A model generated the notes under the pieces. That model searched no databases. It saw only the letters and a list, made by a program, of their open reading frames with translations, and had not been told where the DNA came from. This document shows positions 35,588 to 45,025 of a stretch of DNA of 64,000 nt, one piece after another. Location: the NCBI GenBank assembly GCA_040218415.1, contig JAVJRN010000081.1, positions 310,001 through 374,000 on the forward strand. Reading direction: 5' to 3'. Each line of letters starts with the position of its first letter. Within the stretch, counting starts at the first letter, position 1. A program made the position numbers and the translations under genes. This DNA is from JAVJRN01 sp040218415 (GTDB lineage: Bacteria; Bacteroidota; Bacteroidia; Cytophagales; Cyclobacteriaceae).

Positions 35588-38047
35588 CTAGTCTCTTCTG
35601 ACATTGCTCATTCCATTTTCATCAATGGACACATTTCTAGTTCCAGAGTATTTCACATTACTCATTCCATTTGATTCAATATTGATCTCTTCATTGGCAA
35701 AAACTGATGCTTTGGAAGCTCCTTGGGTATCTATTCTAATTCTTTTAACGATGAACTTACTCGCATTGAGTTCTGAAGCTCCATCGAGTGAGGCATCATA
35801 ATAATCACCTCTTCCAGTAAGTTTTAACTTTGACGCGCCTCGGAGTGAGATGTCGAGCTCTGTGATGTCGCCCTCAAATTCAATTTCTGTGGCGCCTGAT
35901 AAAGAGATATTCATATCGCCTTCATCAAAACCATAAACAGAGCCTGAACAAGCACCTTCTATTTCTAAATCAAGAAGTTCGGGCATACTTATGACGACTT
36001 GGATTTTTCGATCAAAATTATCTTTCCACCATTTTTTATTATCGTCTTTAAATTTAACCTCAAGCCGATCACCTACCTGATTTAGATAAACCTCATCGAG
36101 ATCTTTATTATCACCCTTTAGTACGACGGAGAATTCGCCTTTTGTTATTTCGATATCAAAAAATGATGCAATTTTCACCTCTCTAAAATCCTCAAAAGGA
36201 TAGTTCATAACATCTTTATTTTTGTACGAATCACTCTTTTGAGGTTTTAAACTGCCACGATCTGCGTCATAATTCAATCCCTGGCAGGTCAGGCATTTTA
36301 GTCCGCTAGGCTCAAAAACCCAGTCATTACCTTCCATTTGATAAGCTCGGTAACCATTGATAGAAATGGTGCTTACCAGGATCTCTTCCAGATCTCTTTC
36401 CATTCTGAACTTTTGACCGTAAGGGATAAAGAAGGTTACATCTAGTTCTTGAAACCTGAAATTCGCATTTTCTGGAAAGGTAATATTCGAATCAAAAAGG
36501 AAATCATTTCCCTTTTTGTCAATGGTATAGCTGATGCTTTCTGCATTCAGCGTTGCATCAGGTCTTGAATTACCTCGGCTTTCTACACTTAGCATCGCTT
36601 GATACACCGAATCTTCATGGCCTTTAAGCCTTAGCTGAACGCCTTTGTAAACGGAAGTTTCGAGCGCATTCAGTCTTAAGGTGGGGATGGATTCACCTGC
36701 CACTGGGAAAATTTGCTCTGATCTCGCTGTATTCTCCGACCTAAACTCTCGCACAAGACTTGGAACGGAAAAAGAAGTACCTATCAGTCCGATAATCCAA
36801 AGTGCAAAAAGTGACCATCCTACATAAGCATTGGCTACTCGTCTTTTAAAAATGATGACTAGGCCTAACAGTGATAATGCCACCGCAGGAATGAAAACGA
36901 CCAAGAATGAAAAGAGGACTACCCAAATATTTAATGTTTTATTGACCAGGTCGATAGGTAAATTTCCTAAAATTAAATATTCGTTGACAAAGCCGTAACC
37001 ACTTAAACCTAATAGGGTAACAATGAATGCAATCATTAAGCTGAACCCGACGATAATAACTAAGGCACCAAAAGCAATACGAATAATTTCTACAATAAGC
37101 TTGAGCGCTGGGCCTAATATTTTGGAAATACCCTGTATGATAAGAGAAATGAGTCTAAATGGAAACAGTAAAATTTTCACCAAAGGGTTTTCTTCGCCTT
37201 CTTTTACCTTCAATCCTCTTTTTACATTCTGTTCTATATTGCTAAGTGTCACCGGCTCGCCTTGCATTTGCATTTTTTGGGTAATGGTTTTGGCTTCAGG
37301 CGTAATTATCCATAAAACGATATAAATCAATATTCCCGAACCACCTAGAAGTACAGCCAACACGAAAAGCAAACGGATCACTGTGGTATCTGTACCAAAA
37401 TAGGAAGCAAGGCCTCCAGCTACTCCGCCAAGAACTCTTTCCTCATTGTTTCGATAAAGTTTTTTAATCTTTTTATCCTCAGGCAATTGACCATTAGGTG
37501 GTAGTACAATCCAGAGAATGATATAGGCAAGTAAAATAGCACCACTAAACCCAACGAAAACAATATTTACAAAAAGTGCAAGCGTGAGAAGCCGCACCCA
37601 CAATGGGTCTATTCTAAAATAATGCGCAATTCCTGAAGCAACACCTCCTAGCATTTTCCTTTTGGTATCCCGATAAAGTCGCTTGTCGGTGGTGGTATTT
37701 TCTTCCTCTGCAGTTTCCTGATGTTGCTTTTCCTCTTTTTCAGAGGAAGATTTTTTAGAGTCTTCTTCCGGTTGATTTTCGAATGTCGCCTCAAAATCTT
37801 TTGTCGTACCCATGGTCTTAATCAGCTCATCGACATCTTCTATGTTTACCGTTTGACGACCGTCGGCTAGTTTGGTAAGAAATATTTCCGCGATTCGGCT
37901 TTCAATGTCTGAGATGATTTCTTGGTTATCATCAAATGATGCAAAATATTTACTTACAGAATCCAAGTACGTTTTTAGCTGGTCATAAGCGTCTTCTTCG
38001 ATGTGAAAAATGATTCCGCCTATGTTTATGCTTATAGTCTTTTTCAT
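35588..38047 (-). CDS. PspC-domain membrane protein with C-terminal GIN-type beta-solenoid domain
   Basis: An 819-residue envelope protein. Residues 1-90 form a cytoplasmic alpha/beta domain. A charged linker leads to two PspC domains at about 122-188 (RKMLGGVASGIAHYF) and 195-255 (ERVLGGVAGGLASYF). Further transmembrane segments lie around 315-430. The periplasmic part ends in a DUF2807/GIN domain with repeated strands such as ISLSGATEIEF, ISLRGASKLKL and ASLDGASELNA. PspC proteins sense membrane stress. The padR-type gene 32 bp upstream is presumably its regulator. The doubled PspC unit plus GIN solenoid suggests surface or periplasm sensing; the signal is unknown. Confidence 0.88.
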   Translation of the reverse strand: MKKTISINIGGIIFHIEEDAYDQLKTYLDSVSKYFASFDDNQEIISDIESRIAEIFLTKLADGRQTVNIEDVDELIKTMGTTKDFEATFENQPEEDSKKSSSEKEEKQHQETAEEENTTTDKRLYRDTKRKMLGGVASGIAHYFRIDPLWVRLLTLALFVNIVFVGFSGAILLAYIILWIVLPPNGQLPEDKKIKKLYRNNEERVLGGVAGGLASYFGTDTTVIRLLFVLAVLLGGSGILIYIVLWIITPEAKTITQKMQMQGEPVTLSNIEQNVKRGLKVKEGEENPLVKILLFPFRLISLIIQGISKILGPALKLIVEIIRIAFGALVIIVGFSLMIAFIVTLLGLSGYGFVNEYLILGNLPIDLVNKTLNIWVVLFSFLVVFIPAVALSLLGLVIIFKRRVANAYVGWSLFALWIIGLIGTSFSVPSLVREFRSENTARSEQIFPVAGESIPTLRLNALETSVYKGVQLRLKGHEDSVYQAMLSVESRGNSRPDATLNAESISYTIDKKGNDFLFDSNITFPENANFRFQELDVTFFIPYGQKFRMERDLEEILVSTISINGYRAYQMEGNDWVFEPSGLKCLTCQGLNYDADRGSLKPQKSDSYKNKDVMNYPFEDFREVKIASFFDIEITKGEFSVVLKGDNKDLDEVYLNQVGDRLEVKFKDDNKKWWKDNFDRKIQVVISMPELLDLEIEGACSGSVYGFDEGDMNISLSGATEIEFEGDITELDISLRGASKLKLTGRGDYYDASLDGASELNASKFIVKRIRIDTQGASKASVFANEEINIESNGMSNVKYSGTRNVSIDENGMSNVRRD

Positions 38048-38079
38048 GTTGATATTGATTTAATTCCCGACAGAGAGAA

Positions 38080-38436
38080 TCACGATTCCTTTTCTTTATT
38101 TTGAGATTGGTTGGTTGTAATTATTTTTTGGGTGCTTCTGACTAGTTCTTGCCAGGTCTGATCGAGTCCATTCAGAAAATTTTGGCCATCAACCGTCAAA
38201 GTATAATATTTTCGAGGTGGTCCTGATAAAGATTCTACCCATTTATAATCTACCAAACCGGCTTTTCTCAAGCGGGTTAGCAATGGATACAGTGTCCCTT
38301 CAACAACCATAATTTTTGCTGAAGTCAATTCTTCCAGCATATCTGATGCATATACCTCACCTCGGGAGATGATGTTGAGAATACAGAATTCTAGTATTCC
38401 TTTACGCATTTGTACTTGTGTATTTTCGATGTTCAT
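38080..38436 (-). CDS. PadR-family transcriptional regulator
   Basis: A 118-residue winged-helix protein. The core is KGILEFCILNIISRGEVYASDML, the recognition-wing region VEGTLYPLLTRLRKAGLVDY, and WVESLSGPPRKYYTLTVDGQ, diagnostic of PadR. It is the first gene of a two-gene operon with the PspC/GIN protein, a common Bacteroidetes pairing. Three GTACTNNGT repeats lie 53-95 bp upstream of its start and are candidate binding sites. Confidence 0.93.
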   Translation of the reverse strand: MNIENTQVQMRKGILEFCILNIISRGEVYASDMLEELTSAKIMVVEGTLYPLLTRLRKAGLVDYKWVESLSGPPRKYYTLTVDGQNFLNGLDQTWQELVRSTQKIITTNQSQNKEKES

Positions 38437-38488
38437 AGCCCAAAATATTTAAGATAATTTGCATGGCTTCTGTCATGTATACGGAAAG

Positions 38489-38531
38489 GTACTGTGTAAG
38501 GCCAAGTACTAAGTGAAAAAATGTACTATGT
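38489..38531. repeat. Three GTACTNNGT direct repeats at 17-bp pitch
   Basis: GTACTGTGT at 38489, GTACTAAGT at 38506 and GTACTATGT at 38523, each exactly 17 bp apart. They lie in the divergent region between padR and the T9SS porV-like gene and look like a cooperative transcription-factor array. Confidence 0.7.
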
Positions 38532-38538
38532 CATCAAT

Positions 38539-38588
38539 ATTCTTTTTAATATCATATATTTAATTGAAAAAGTGCAATTAAAAAGAAT
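38539..38588. repeat. Overlapping inverted repeats that allow two alternative hairpins
   Basis: ATTCTTTTTAAT (38539-38550) can pair perfectly with 38577-38588, while TTTAATTG (38559-38566) can pair with CAATTAAA (38575-38582). The right arms overlap, so the two hairpins exclude each other. They lie 72 bp before the porV-like start codon. The region is very AT-rich, which lowers the weight of the evidence. Confidence 0.45.
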
Positions 38589-38660
38589 GAAAAGTCTTTC
38601 ATTAACATCATCATTTATGTTTCCTATCTACTCCGATCTCTTTAAATTACAGTCAATTTT

Positions 38661-39740
38661 ATGATCAAATTTCTCCTCCATTTGTCGATTGTGCTTTGTT
38701 TATCACAAATGGCTATTTCACAAAGCAAGACACCTAAGTATAGCAACGAGTTTTTACAGTTGGGTGCTGGAGCAAGGTCTTTTGGTATGGGATATAGTAT
38801 GTCGTCACATAGCTCAGATGCCACTTCAGGATATTGGAATCCTGCAGGCTTGATGCATTTGCCTGAAAATTATCAATTATCACTTATGCATTCGTCCTAT
38901 TTTGCCGGATTAGCTAATTATGATTTTGGCTCATTTGCTATAAAAAATGATTCTACGAGTGCCTTGTCTGTGTCCGTCATCCGTTTTGCTGTGGACGATA
39001 TTGCCGATACAAGGCTTTTGGTGGATGCCAATGGCGGAGTGAATTATGACAATGTGCAGTTTTTTTCAGCGGCAGACTATGCTTTTTTAATCTCTTATGC
39101 GCGAAATCTTCAATTCTTGGAAAGTCAAATGGGAGCTACTGTTAAAGTCATTCGTCGGACAGTAGGCGATTTTGCCACTTCTTGGGGTTTTGGGCTTGAC
39201 TTGGGTTGGCAGAAAAGGTCTGAAACTTGGAACTTTGGCGTTTCAGCCAAAGATATCTTTAGCACTTTCAATGTTTGGTCTTATAATTATGAATTATTAG
39301 CGACCACCTATACCGCAACGGGCAATGAACTTCCTGAAGATAATCTGGAGATTACTTTGCCTCGCTTGATTCCTTCAGTTTCTCGATATTTTTCTCTTTC
39401 TCCAAAATTTGGATTGTTAGCGTCTGCCGACCTAATAACTACCTTTGACGGTAAGCGAAATACTTTGATAAGAACAGACTTTATGTCCGTTGATCCGGCG
39501 ATAGGGCTGGAATTTGATTTCAAAAAAGTTGTTTTCCTTAGAGGGGGTCTGGGTCAATTTCAACAAATCGAAGATTTTGAACAAAATTTATCTTGGAACT
39601 TTCAGCCAAACTTAGGGCTAGGTTTTAGATTCAACGAATTGAGCATTGACTATGCTTTCACCGATATTGGAGATCAGGCGGCAGGTCTTTACTCTCATGT
39701 TTTTTCCATAAATGTAGATTTCAAATCTGGTGATGAATAA
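38661..39740 (+). CDS. PorV/PorQ-family T9SS outer-membrane protein
   Basis: A 359-residue barrel protein with signal peptide (LSIVLCLSQMAISQ). The N-terminal motif NEFLQLGAGARSFGMGYSM ... SSDATSGYWNPAGL is the signature of the PorV/PorQ (FadL-like) family, and the C-terminus ends in a barrel strand (VFSINVDF). PorV carries T9SS cargo from the translocon to the PorU sortase. The next gene encodes a PorU2-type C25 peptidase and overlaps this one, so it is likely its dedicated partner, distinct from a housekeeping PorV elsewhere. Confidence 0.88.
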   Translation: MIKFLLHLSIVLCLSQMAISQSKTPKYSNEFLQLGAGARSFGMGYSMSSHSSDATSGYWNPAGLMHLPENYQLSLMHSSYFAGLANYDFGSFAIKNDSTSALSVSVIRFAVDDIADTRLLVDANGGVNYDNVQFFSAADYAFLISYARNLQFLESQMGATVKVIRRTVGDFATSWGFGLDLGWQKRSETWNFGVSAKDIFSTFNVWSYNYELLATTYTATGNELPEDNLEITLPRLIPSVSRYFSLSPKFGLLASADLITTFDGKRNTLIRTDFMSVDPAIGLEFDFKKVVFLRGGLGQFQQIEDFEQNLSWNFQPNLGLGFRFNELSIDYAFTDIGDQAAGLYSHVFSINVDFKSGDE

Positions 39741-42700
39741 GCTATACCTATATATTAGTATTGCCCTTTTGCTAATACATAGTGTAACAGCGCAAAATGC
39801 GGATTCCTGGATTAATTACAACCAAGAATATTATAAAATAAAAGTTGCTGAAGATGGATTTTACAGGATCAATGCAGCGGAAATGCAAGCAGCTGGTATT
39901 CCGATAAGTACCATTTCATCCAACAGATATCAAATGTATCGCAGAGGAGAAGAGATCTCCATTCGAGTGAATCAGTCGAATAATATCGTTAATTATATCG
40001 AATTTTTCGGTGAGAGAAACAAAGGGGATGTAGATGCGCCACTTTATATTTCCAATGAGGCACAACAACATCAATATTATAACCTCAATAGTGATTCTTC
40101 AGCTTATTTTTTAACATGGACCATTACTAATCAGAATGGTAAAAGGATTAGCTTCAATAGTAATAATGACGCTACAGGATTGACGCCAGAGTCCTACTAT
40201 TTTAAAGAGTTGCTGACTCTTCAAACGAATAATTATGCGAGTGGCCGTGCTTTTGGGCCAGGTAATTCTTTGACCTCCGCGAAATATGATTTTGGTGAAG
40301 GGTGGTCGGGTTCCTCCTTAGGTAAGGGAGCTAAAAATTCTTTCACCTTTCCAGTAGCAGATGCACAAGCATCAGGGCCTCAGCCATCCTTAGAGGTAGT
40401 GGTTTTGGGTCGAAATAATCTTTCACATCAAGTTGATTTTCTGGTTGGCAATAGCGGAATAGCTCTTTTAAATGTTGGTACTTTAAGCTTTTCTGGTCAG
40501 ACCAATAGTACTTTTATTCAATCGCTTGACTGGAATCTATTTAATACCTCTACAGATCTACTGATCGATGTTGTGGCAACAGGGTTGGAAAATCAATCAG
40601 AAAGAATCTCTATTTCAGCTGTGAAATTGACCTATCCGGCCAGATTCGAGGCGATATCTTCCAATGCCGCTTATAAACTAAGAGCTTCCTCTCAAAGATT
40701 GTATTTGCGCGTACCAACCGCTGTACCGGCAAGTTTCGAAATTTTTGATATTTCTGATCCGAAGAATCCGTTGCGGTTATCTCAGAATAATTTTTCGGAT
40801 AGATTCGAATTTGTTGTTGATCCAAACTCGAACTCAAAAACGATTTACGCCAAAAGAAATGTTAAAACAATCGCCGAGCTTACCGCCACCACATTCAAGG
40901 AGATCAATTTTCAGACAACCGATTATTTGATTTTGACGCATCCGAAGATGCGGGAGCTTGTCAATGGAGTAGATCCAATAAATGAATATCAAAACTATCG
41001 ATCCTCTGCTATTGGTGGTGGGTACAATGTAGAGACCATTGAAATTCAAAACGCGTATAATCAGTTTGGTTACGGTGATATATCTCCGCTAGCCATTAGA
41101 AATATGGTGCTTCAAGGAGCCGCTGGACAATTAGAAAATGTTATAATCATTGGAAAAGGAGTGACCGTAAACAACGATTACTACAGACAAAGCAATAGTA
41201 CGCTGATGCATTTTGTACCTACTTTTGGTTTTCCTGGTGCGGATGGACTATTCGCTGTTCAATCGATAGGTGACACCCCTGAAGTGGCTATTGGTCGGTT
41301 GAATGCGGTATCTTCTTCTCAAGTCACTGCCTATTTAAATAAGGTAAAGGAAATGGAGGCCTTGCCCTACGACGCACTTTGGCGAAAACACTTTTTGCAA
41401 TTGAGCGGAGGACAAACATCAAATGAGTTAAATATTTTTTCTACTTATATTAGAGATTTTGAACAAGTAGGTGAATCTGACTTTCTAGGAGGTAGGGCTT
41501 TTAATAGAAATAAGGAAAGTAGTGCGATAGTTGAAGTTATTGATGTGGCCGATCGAATCAATCAAGGGGTTTCCTTGGTCACTTTTTTTGGTCATTCGAG
41601 TAGTGCAGCCACTGATATAGAAATTGGTCGTGTATCTCAGCCGAGTGATGGTTACCAAAATCAAAGTAAATATCCAGTGTTCCTTGTCAATGGATGTAAT
41701 GCAGGTGAAATATTTGGGTCAACTGTTACTTTTGGGGAAGACTGGCTTTTAACGGCTAATCTTGGGGCGGTAGGTTTCGTGGCTCATGCTGATTTCGCAT
41801 TATCTTCTGCTCTGAAACAATATTCCTCTCTGTTTTATCAGTATGCTTTTGCTGATGAGGAAAATTTCGCAAGTTCCATCGGTGAAATTATGAGATTGGT
41901 GACTGCCGCATATTTTGATCGATACGGCATTACACAGCTATCACAATCACAGCTTTATGGAATGCTATTACAGGGGGATCCTGCATTAAAAGTGTTCGGT
42001 GCAGACAAACCGGACTTTGATATTAATGAAGACTTCATATCATTTGAAGCGCCCGAAGGCTCCAATTTAACAGGTAATTCAGCTTCCTTCGAAATGAATT
42101 TAAACATCAAAAATTATGGAAAAACAACAAAGGAAAACCTAGAAGTAAAAGTAACTCGAACTTTGCCAGATGGATCGATTCGAGAGTATACCCAAAGCAT
42201 AAATCCTATCAAATATCAAGATACAGTTAGGGTTCAAATCACGAATGATACAGAAGATCAAAACGTAGGATTAAACTCATTTCAAATCGCTCTTGATCCC
42301 GAAAACCAGATTAGTGAGTTGAATGAAATAAATAATATTAGTCAAGTGGAATTTTTCCTTGCAGAAGGAACAGCAATCATCCTATTTCCTTTTCGAGATG
42401 AAGTCATCTCCACGGAAGATGTTACGTTTAAATATCAATCAGCTAATTTCCTCTCAACATCAAGAGATTATGATCTTCAGATTGATACATCAGCGGTGTT
42501 TAACTCGCCTTACAAAAAAGATTTTGTGAATTCAGGGGACTTATTACTAGAGCAGTCGGTCAACATGAGCGGCTTGCCAGACTCTACCGCCGTGTTTTGG
42601 CGAGTGCGCTATTCGAATTTTGAAACAGGGGAGGATACTTCGTGGGTAAACGGAAGATTCTCTGTCATCAAGGAAAGTTCATCAACCTGGACACAGGTAT

Positions 42701-44697
42701 CCAATAAACAGCTTGTGACTAATCAAACAGAGAATATTGTCTATGATAATCAGCAGAACTTGTGGGATTTTAGAGAGACTACAAGGCCTGTTGAGGTGAA
42801 CACTCATGGCACGAATAACGGACTTTCCTATGAGGATTATAGAGTGGTCATTGATGGACTCAACCTAATGGCCACTGATAATCCAAATGATCCTTTCTGT
42901 AGATTGAATACCATTAATGCGGTAGTATTCGATAATCAAACAGGAGCGCCCATTAGACCTTTCGGTTTTACAGGTCCTGATATCAGTAATCGTTTGGTAT
43001 GCGGGGTATTGCCTCAAATGATACATAATTTTACTGAGGCAGATGTGCTGGGACCAAATAGATATTTGGATAGTCTGATTTCTCTTGTTGAAAACGGCAC
43101 AAGTCTTTTGATTTTTTCTTTAGACTCTGTAGCATTCTCTAATTGGGATGATCAACTTAAAACTTCTCTAACTGCGATTAGTATTGATCGATCATCGTTG
43201 AACGGCTTAGTCGATGGTCAGCCATTGGTCATGCTCGGGAAAAAGGGCTTGAATGCGGGACAGGCTAATGTTCTGATTAGCGATGGAACCACTATTCCAC
43301 GAAAGCAGCAAGCATTAAGATTTGTGAATGAAGTTGTTTCTAAATTTTCACAAGGCAACATGACTTCAGAACTCATTGGTCCAGCGCTAAGTTGGGAGCG
43401 TTTTGACTTTAATGTCACTCAGGAATCGGCGGATATTAGTGGGTTTAATGTTTTGGGCATCAATAACTTAGGTCAAGAGACTGTGCTACAAGCCGTGAAT
43501 CGAATAGGAGATAGCGATTTAAGCACGATCAATGCGGATATTTATCCCTATTTAAAATTAAGATGGTTTTCTTCTGACTTTCAAGATCAAACAGCTCCGC
43601 AACTCAATGGCTGGTCAGTGACCTACCAAAGTCCACCGGAAGGTATTTTAAAATCTGCGAATATTGAATCGGAGAGCTTACAGGAAGGCGCTATTTTTAA
43701 TCGTCAATTTCAATTTTTAAATATTGGAGAGGTAAGCTTTGAAGACTCTATCCGAGTTGTTTTAAAAATGACGAACATCAATTCAGGAAACAACCTTTCG
43801 GATACGTTAAAATATGCAGCATCTAATCCTGGAGACACCACATTTATTGAGACGAATTTTAACACAGTGGGTCAAGCGCAAGAAAACAATCTTTTGATTA
43901 CCGTAGATGCGACCACTTCAGAGCAGTACACGATCAATAATACCATTTCTTTTCCTAAAATATTGGAGGTTATTCCTGATCAAACCAATCCAGTACTTGA
44001 TGTGACTTTTGACGGAAATTATATTCTCGCAGGTGATATTGTATCTCCTAGTCCTTTGATTGAAATAAAAGTAAAAGATGAAAATGAATTTCTCGTGAAC
44101 GACGACACCAGTGGGGTAAATATAAGTTTACGATTGCCATGCGAAGGTTGCGAGTATGAACGAGTACCATTTGCAAGTAACAAAGTGACCTATTCAAAGG
44201 CCACAAATGATGTTGCATTCAATGTTGAATATAGGCCGGGATCACTCGAAGATGGCGTTTATGGGGTAAGAGTTCAAGCTGAAGATAAAACAGGAAATCA
44301 ATCAGGGGCAAAACCTTTTGAAACCACATTTGAAGTGATCAATGAATCGTCAATCAGTCATTTTTATCCATATCCCAATCCATTTTCTACAAGTATGCGG
44401 TTCGTTTTTACCCTTACTGGAGCTGCACTACCTGAGGCTATCAAAGTTCAAATAATGACGGTGAGTGGCAGGGTAGTTCGAGAAATATCTGCTGCGGAAA
44501 TCGGTCTTATTAAAATTGGCCATAACATCACCGAGTTTGCTTGGGATGGTAAAGATGAATATGGTGATCAATTAGCTAATGGCGTTTATTTCTATAAAGT
44601 GTTCACGAAAAACACGGGTGAGCCATTTAAGCATTTTGATACAACAGCTGATAGAGCCTTCAAAAATGGTTTTGGAAAAATCTACCTACTGAGATAG
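39733..44697 (+). CDS. porU2: PorU2-type C25 (gingipain-family) peptidase, putative T9SS sortase
   Basis: The start is ATG 39733, overlapping the porV-like stop by 8 bp; the GTG just before is less likely. The 1654-residue protein has a signal peptide (LLIHSVTAQ), an N-terminal beta-rich region, and a C25 peptidase domain with the predicted His-Cys dyad H622 (FFGHSS) and C656 (VNGCNAGE). CARDB-like beta-sandwiches follow, and the C-terminus has a FlgD-like Ig repeat (YPYPNPFSTSMRFVFTL ... LANGVYFYKVF). PorU-type enzymes cleave the C-terminal signal of T9SS cargo and link cargo to lipopolysaccharide. The enzyme acts at the cell surface; its cargo is unknown. Confidence 0.85.
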   Translation: MNKLYLYISIALLLIHSVTAQNADSWINYNQEYYKIKVAEDGFYRINAAEMQAAGIPISTISSNRYQMYRRGEEISIRVNQSNNIVNYIEFFGERNKGDVDAPLYISNEAQQHQYYNLNSDSSAYFLTWTITNQNGKRISFNSNNDATGLTPESYYFKELLTLQTNNYASGRAFGPGNSLTSAKYDFGEGWSGSSLGKGAKNSFTFPVADAQASGPQPSLEVVVLGRNNLSHQVDFLVGNSGIALLNVGTLSFSGQTNSTFIQSLDWNLFNTSTDLLIDVVATGLENQSERISISAVKLTYPARFEAISSNAAYKLRASSQRLYLRVPTAVPASFEIFDISDPKNPLRLSQNNFSDRFEFVVDPNSNSKTIYAKRNVKTIAELTATTFKEINFQTTDYLILTHPKMRELVNGVDPINEYQNYRSSAIGGGYNVETIEIQNAYNQFGYGDISPLAIRNMVLQGAAGQLENVIIIGKGVTVNNDYYRQSNSTLMHFVPTFGFPGADGLFAVQSIGDTPEVAIGRLNAVSSSQVTAYLNKVKEMEALPYDALWRKHFLQLSGGQTSNELNIFSTYIRDFEQVGESDFLGGRAFNRNKESSAIVEVIDVADRINQGVSLVTFFGHSSSAATDIEIGRVSQPSDGYQNQSKYPVFLVNGCNAGEIFGSTVTFGEDWLLTANLGAVGFVAHADFALSSALKQYSSLFYQYAFADEENFASSIGEIMRLVTAAYFDRYGITQLSQSQLYGMLLQGDPALKVFGADKPDFDINEDFISFEAPEGSNLTGNSASFEMNLNIKNYGKTTKENLEVKVTRTLPDGSIREYTQSINPIKYQDTVRVQITNDTEDQNVGLNSFQIALDPENQISELNEINNISQVEFFLAEGTAIILFPFRDEVISTEDVTFKYQSANFLSTSRDYDLQIDTSAVFNSPYKKDFVNSGDLLLEQSVNMSGLPDSTAVFWRVRYSNFETGEDTSWVNGRFSVIKESSSTWTQVSNKQLVTNQTENIVYDNQQNLWDFRETTRPVEVNTHGTNNGLSYEDYRVVIDGLNLMATDNPNDPFCRLNTINAVVFDNQTGAPIRPFGFTGPDISNRLVCGVLPQMIHNFTEADVLGPNRYLDSLISLVENGTSLLIFSLDSVAFSNWDDQLKTSLTAISIDRSSLNGLVDGQPLVMLGKKGLNAGQANVLISDGTTIPRKQQALRFVNEVVSKFSQGNMTSELIGPALSWERFDFNVTQESADISGFNVLGINNLGQETVLQAVNRIGDSDLSTINADIYPYLKLRWFSSDFQDQTAPQLNGWSVTYQSPPEGILKSANIESESLQEGAIFNRQFQFLNIGEVSFEDSIRVVLKMTNINSGNNLSDTLKYAASNPGDTTFIETNFNTVGQAQENNLLITVDATTSEQYTINNTISFPKILEVIPDQTNPVLDVTFDGNYILAGDIVSPSPLIEIKVKDENEFLVNDDTSGVNISLRLPCEGCEYERVPFASNKVTYSKATNDVAFNVEYRPGSLEDGVYGVRVQAEDKTGNQSGAKPFETTFEVINESSISHFYPYPNPFSTSMRFVFTLTGAALPEAIKVQIMTVSGRVVREISAAEIGLIKIGHNITEFAWDGKDEYGDQLANGVYFYKVFTKNTGEPFKHFDTTADRAFKNGFGKIYLLR

Positions 44698-44719
44698 GTC
44701 ATTCACCAAACCTTTAGTC

Positions 44720-45016
44720 TTAGAACAGAGATGCTAGTTTCATTGCAATAGCTTTATCGCCATCCACTTTCATTTTCCCGGTCATAAAGGCCATCATTGG
44801 ATTTAAATCACCAGTTAACAACTTTTCAAAGTTATCTAAGGTCATTTTCAAGGTACACGGCGCTTCACTTAGCTCATTAGTAACGATGGTTGGACTTTGG
44901 GTGTCATCAAGATGAATAATGCCCTCATCAAATTTGAAATTGATTACGGCATTCACTTTACCTTCGTTTTTGGCGGCTAAGCGGCTTACTTTGCCTGTTG
45001 CTTCTTCTAATGTCAT
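44720..45016 (-). CDS. SCP2 sterol-binding-domain protein
   Basis: A 98-residue one-domain protein matching the SCP-2 fold: VINFKFDEGIIHLDD, the SEAPCTLKMTLDNFEKLLTGDLNPMMAFMTGKMKVDGD block and the short C-terminal helix. Such proteins bind lipids or fatty-acyl chains in a hydrophobic tunnel. It lies 9 bp from the glutaminyl cyclase gene, on the same strand, and converges on porU2. Confidence 0.9.
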   Translation of the reverse strand: MTLEEATGKVSRLAAKNEGKVNAVINFKFDEGIIHLDDTQSPTIVTNELSEAPCTLKMTLDNFEKLLTGDLNPMMAFMTGKMKVDGDKAIAMKLASLF

Positions 45017-45025
45017 TTTAGGTTT

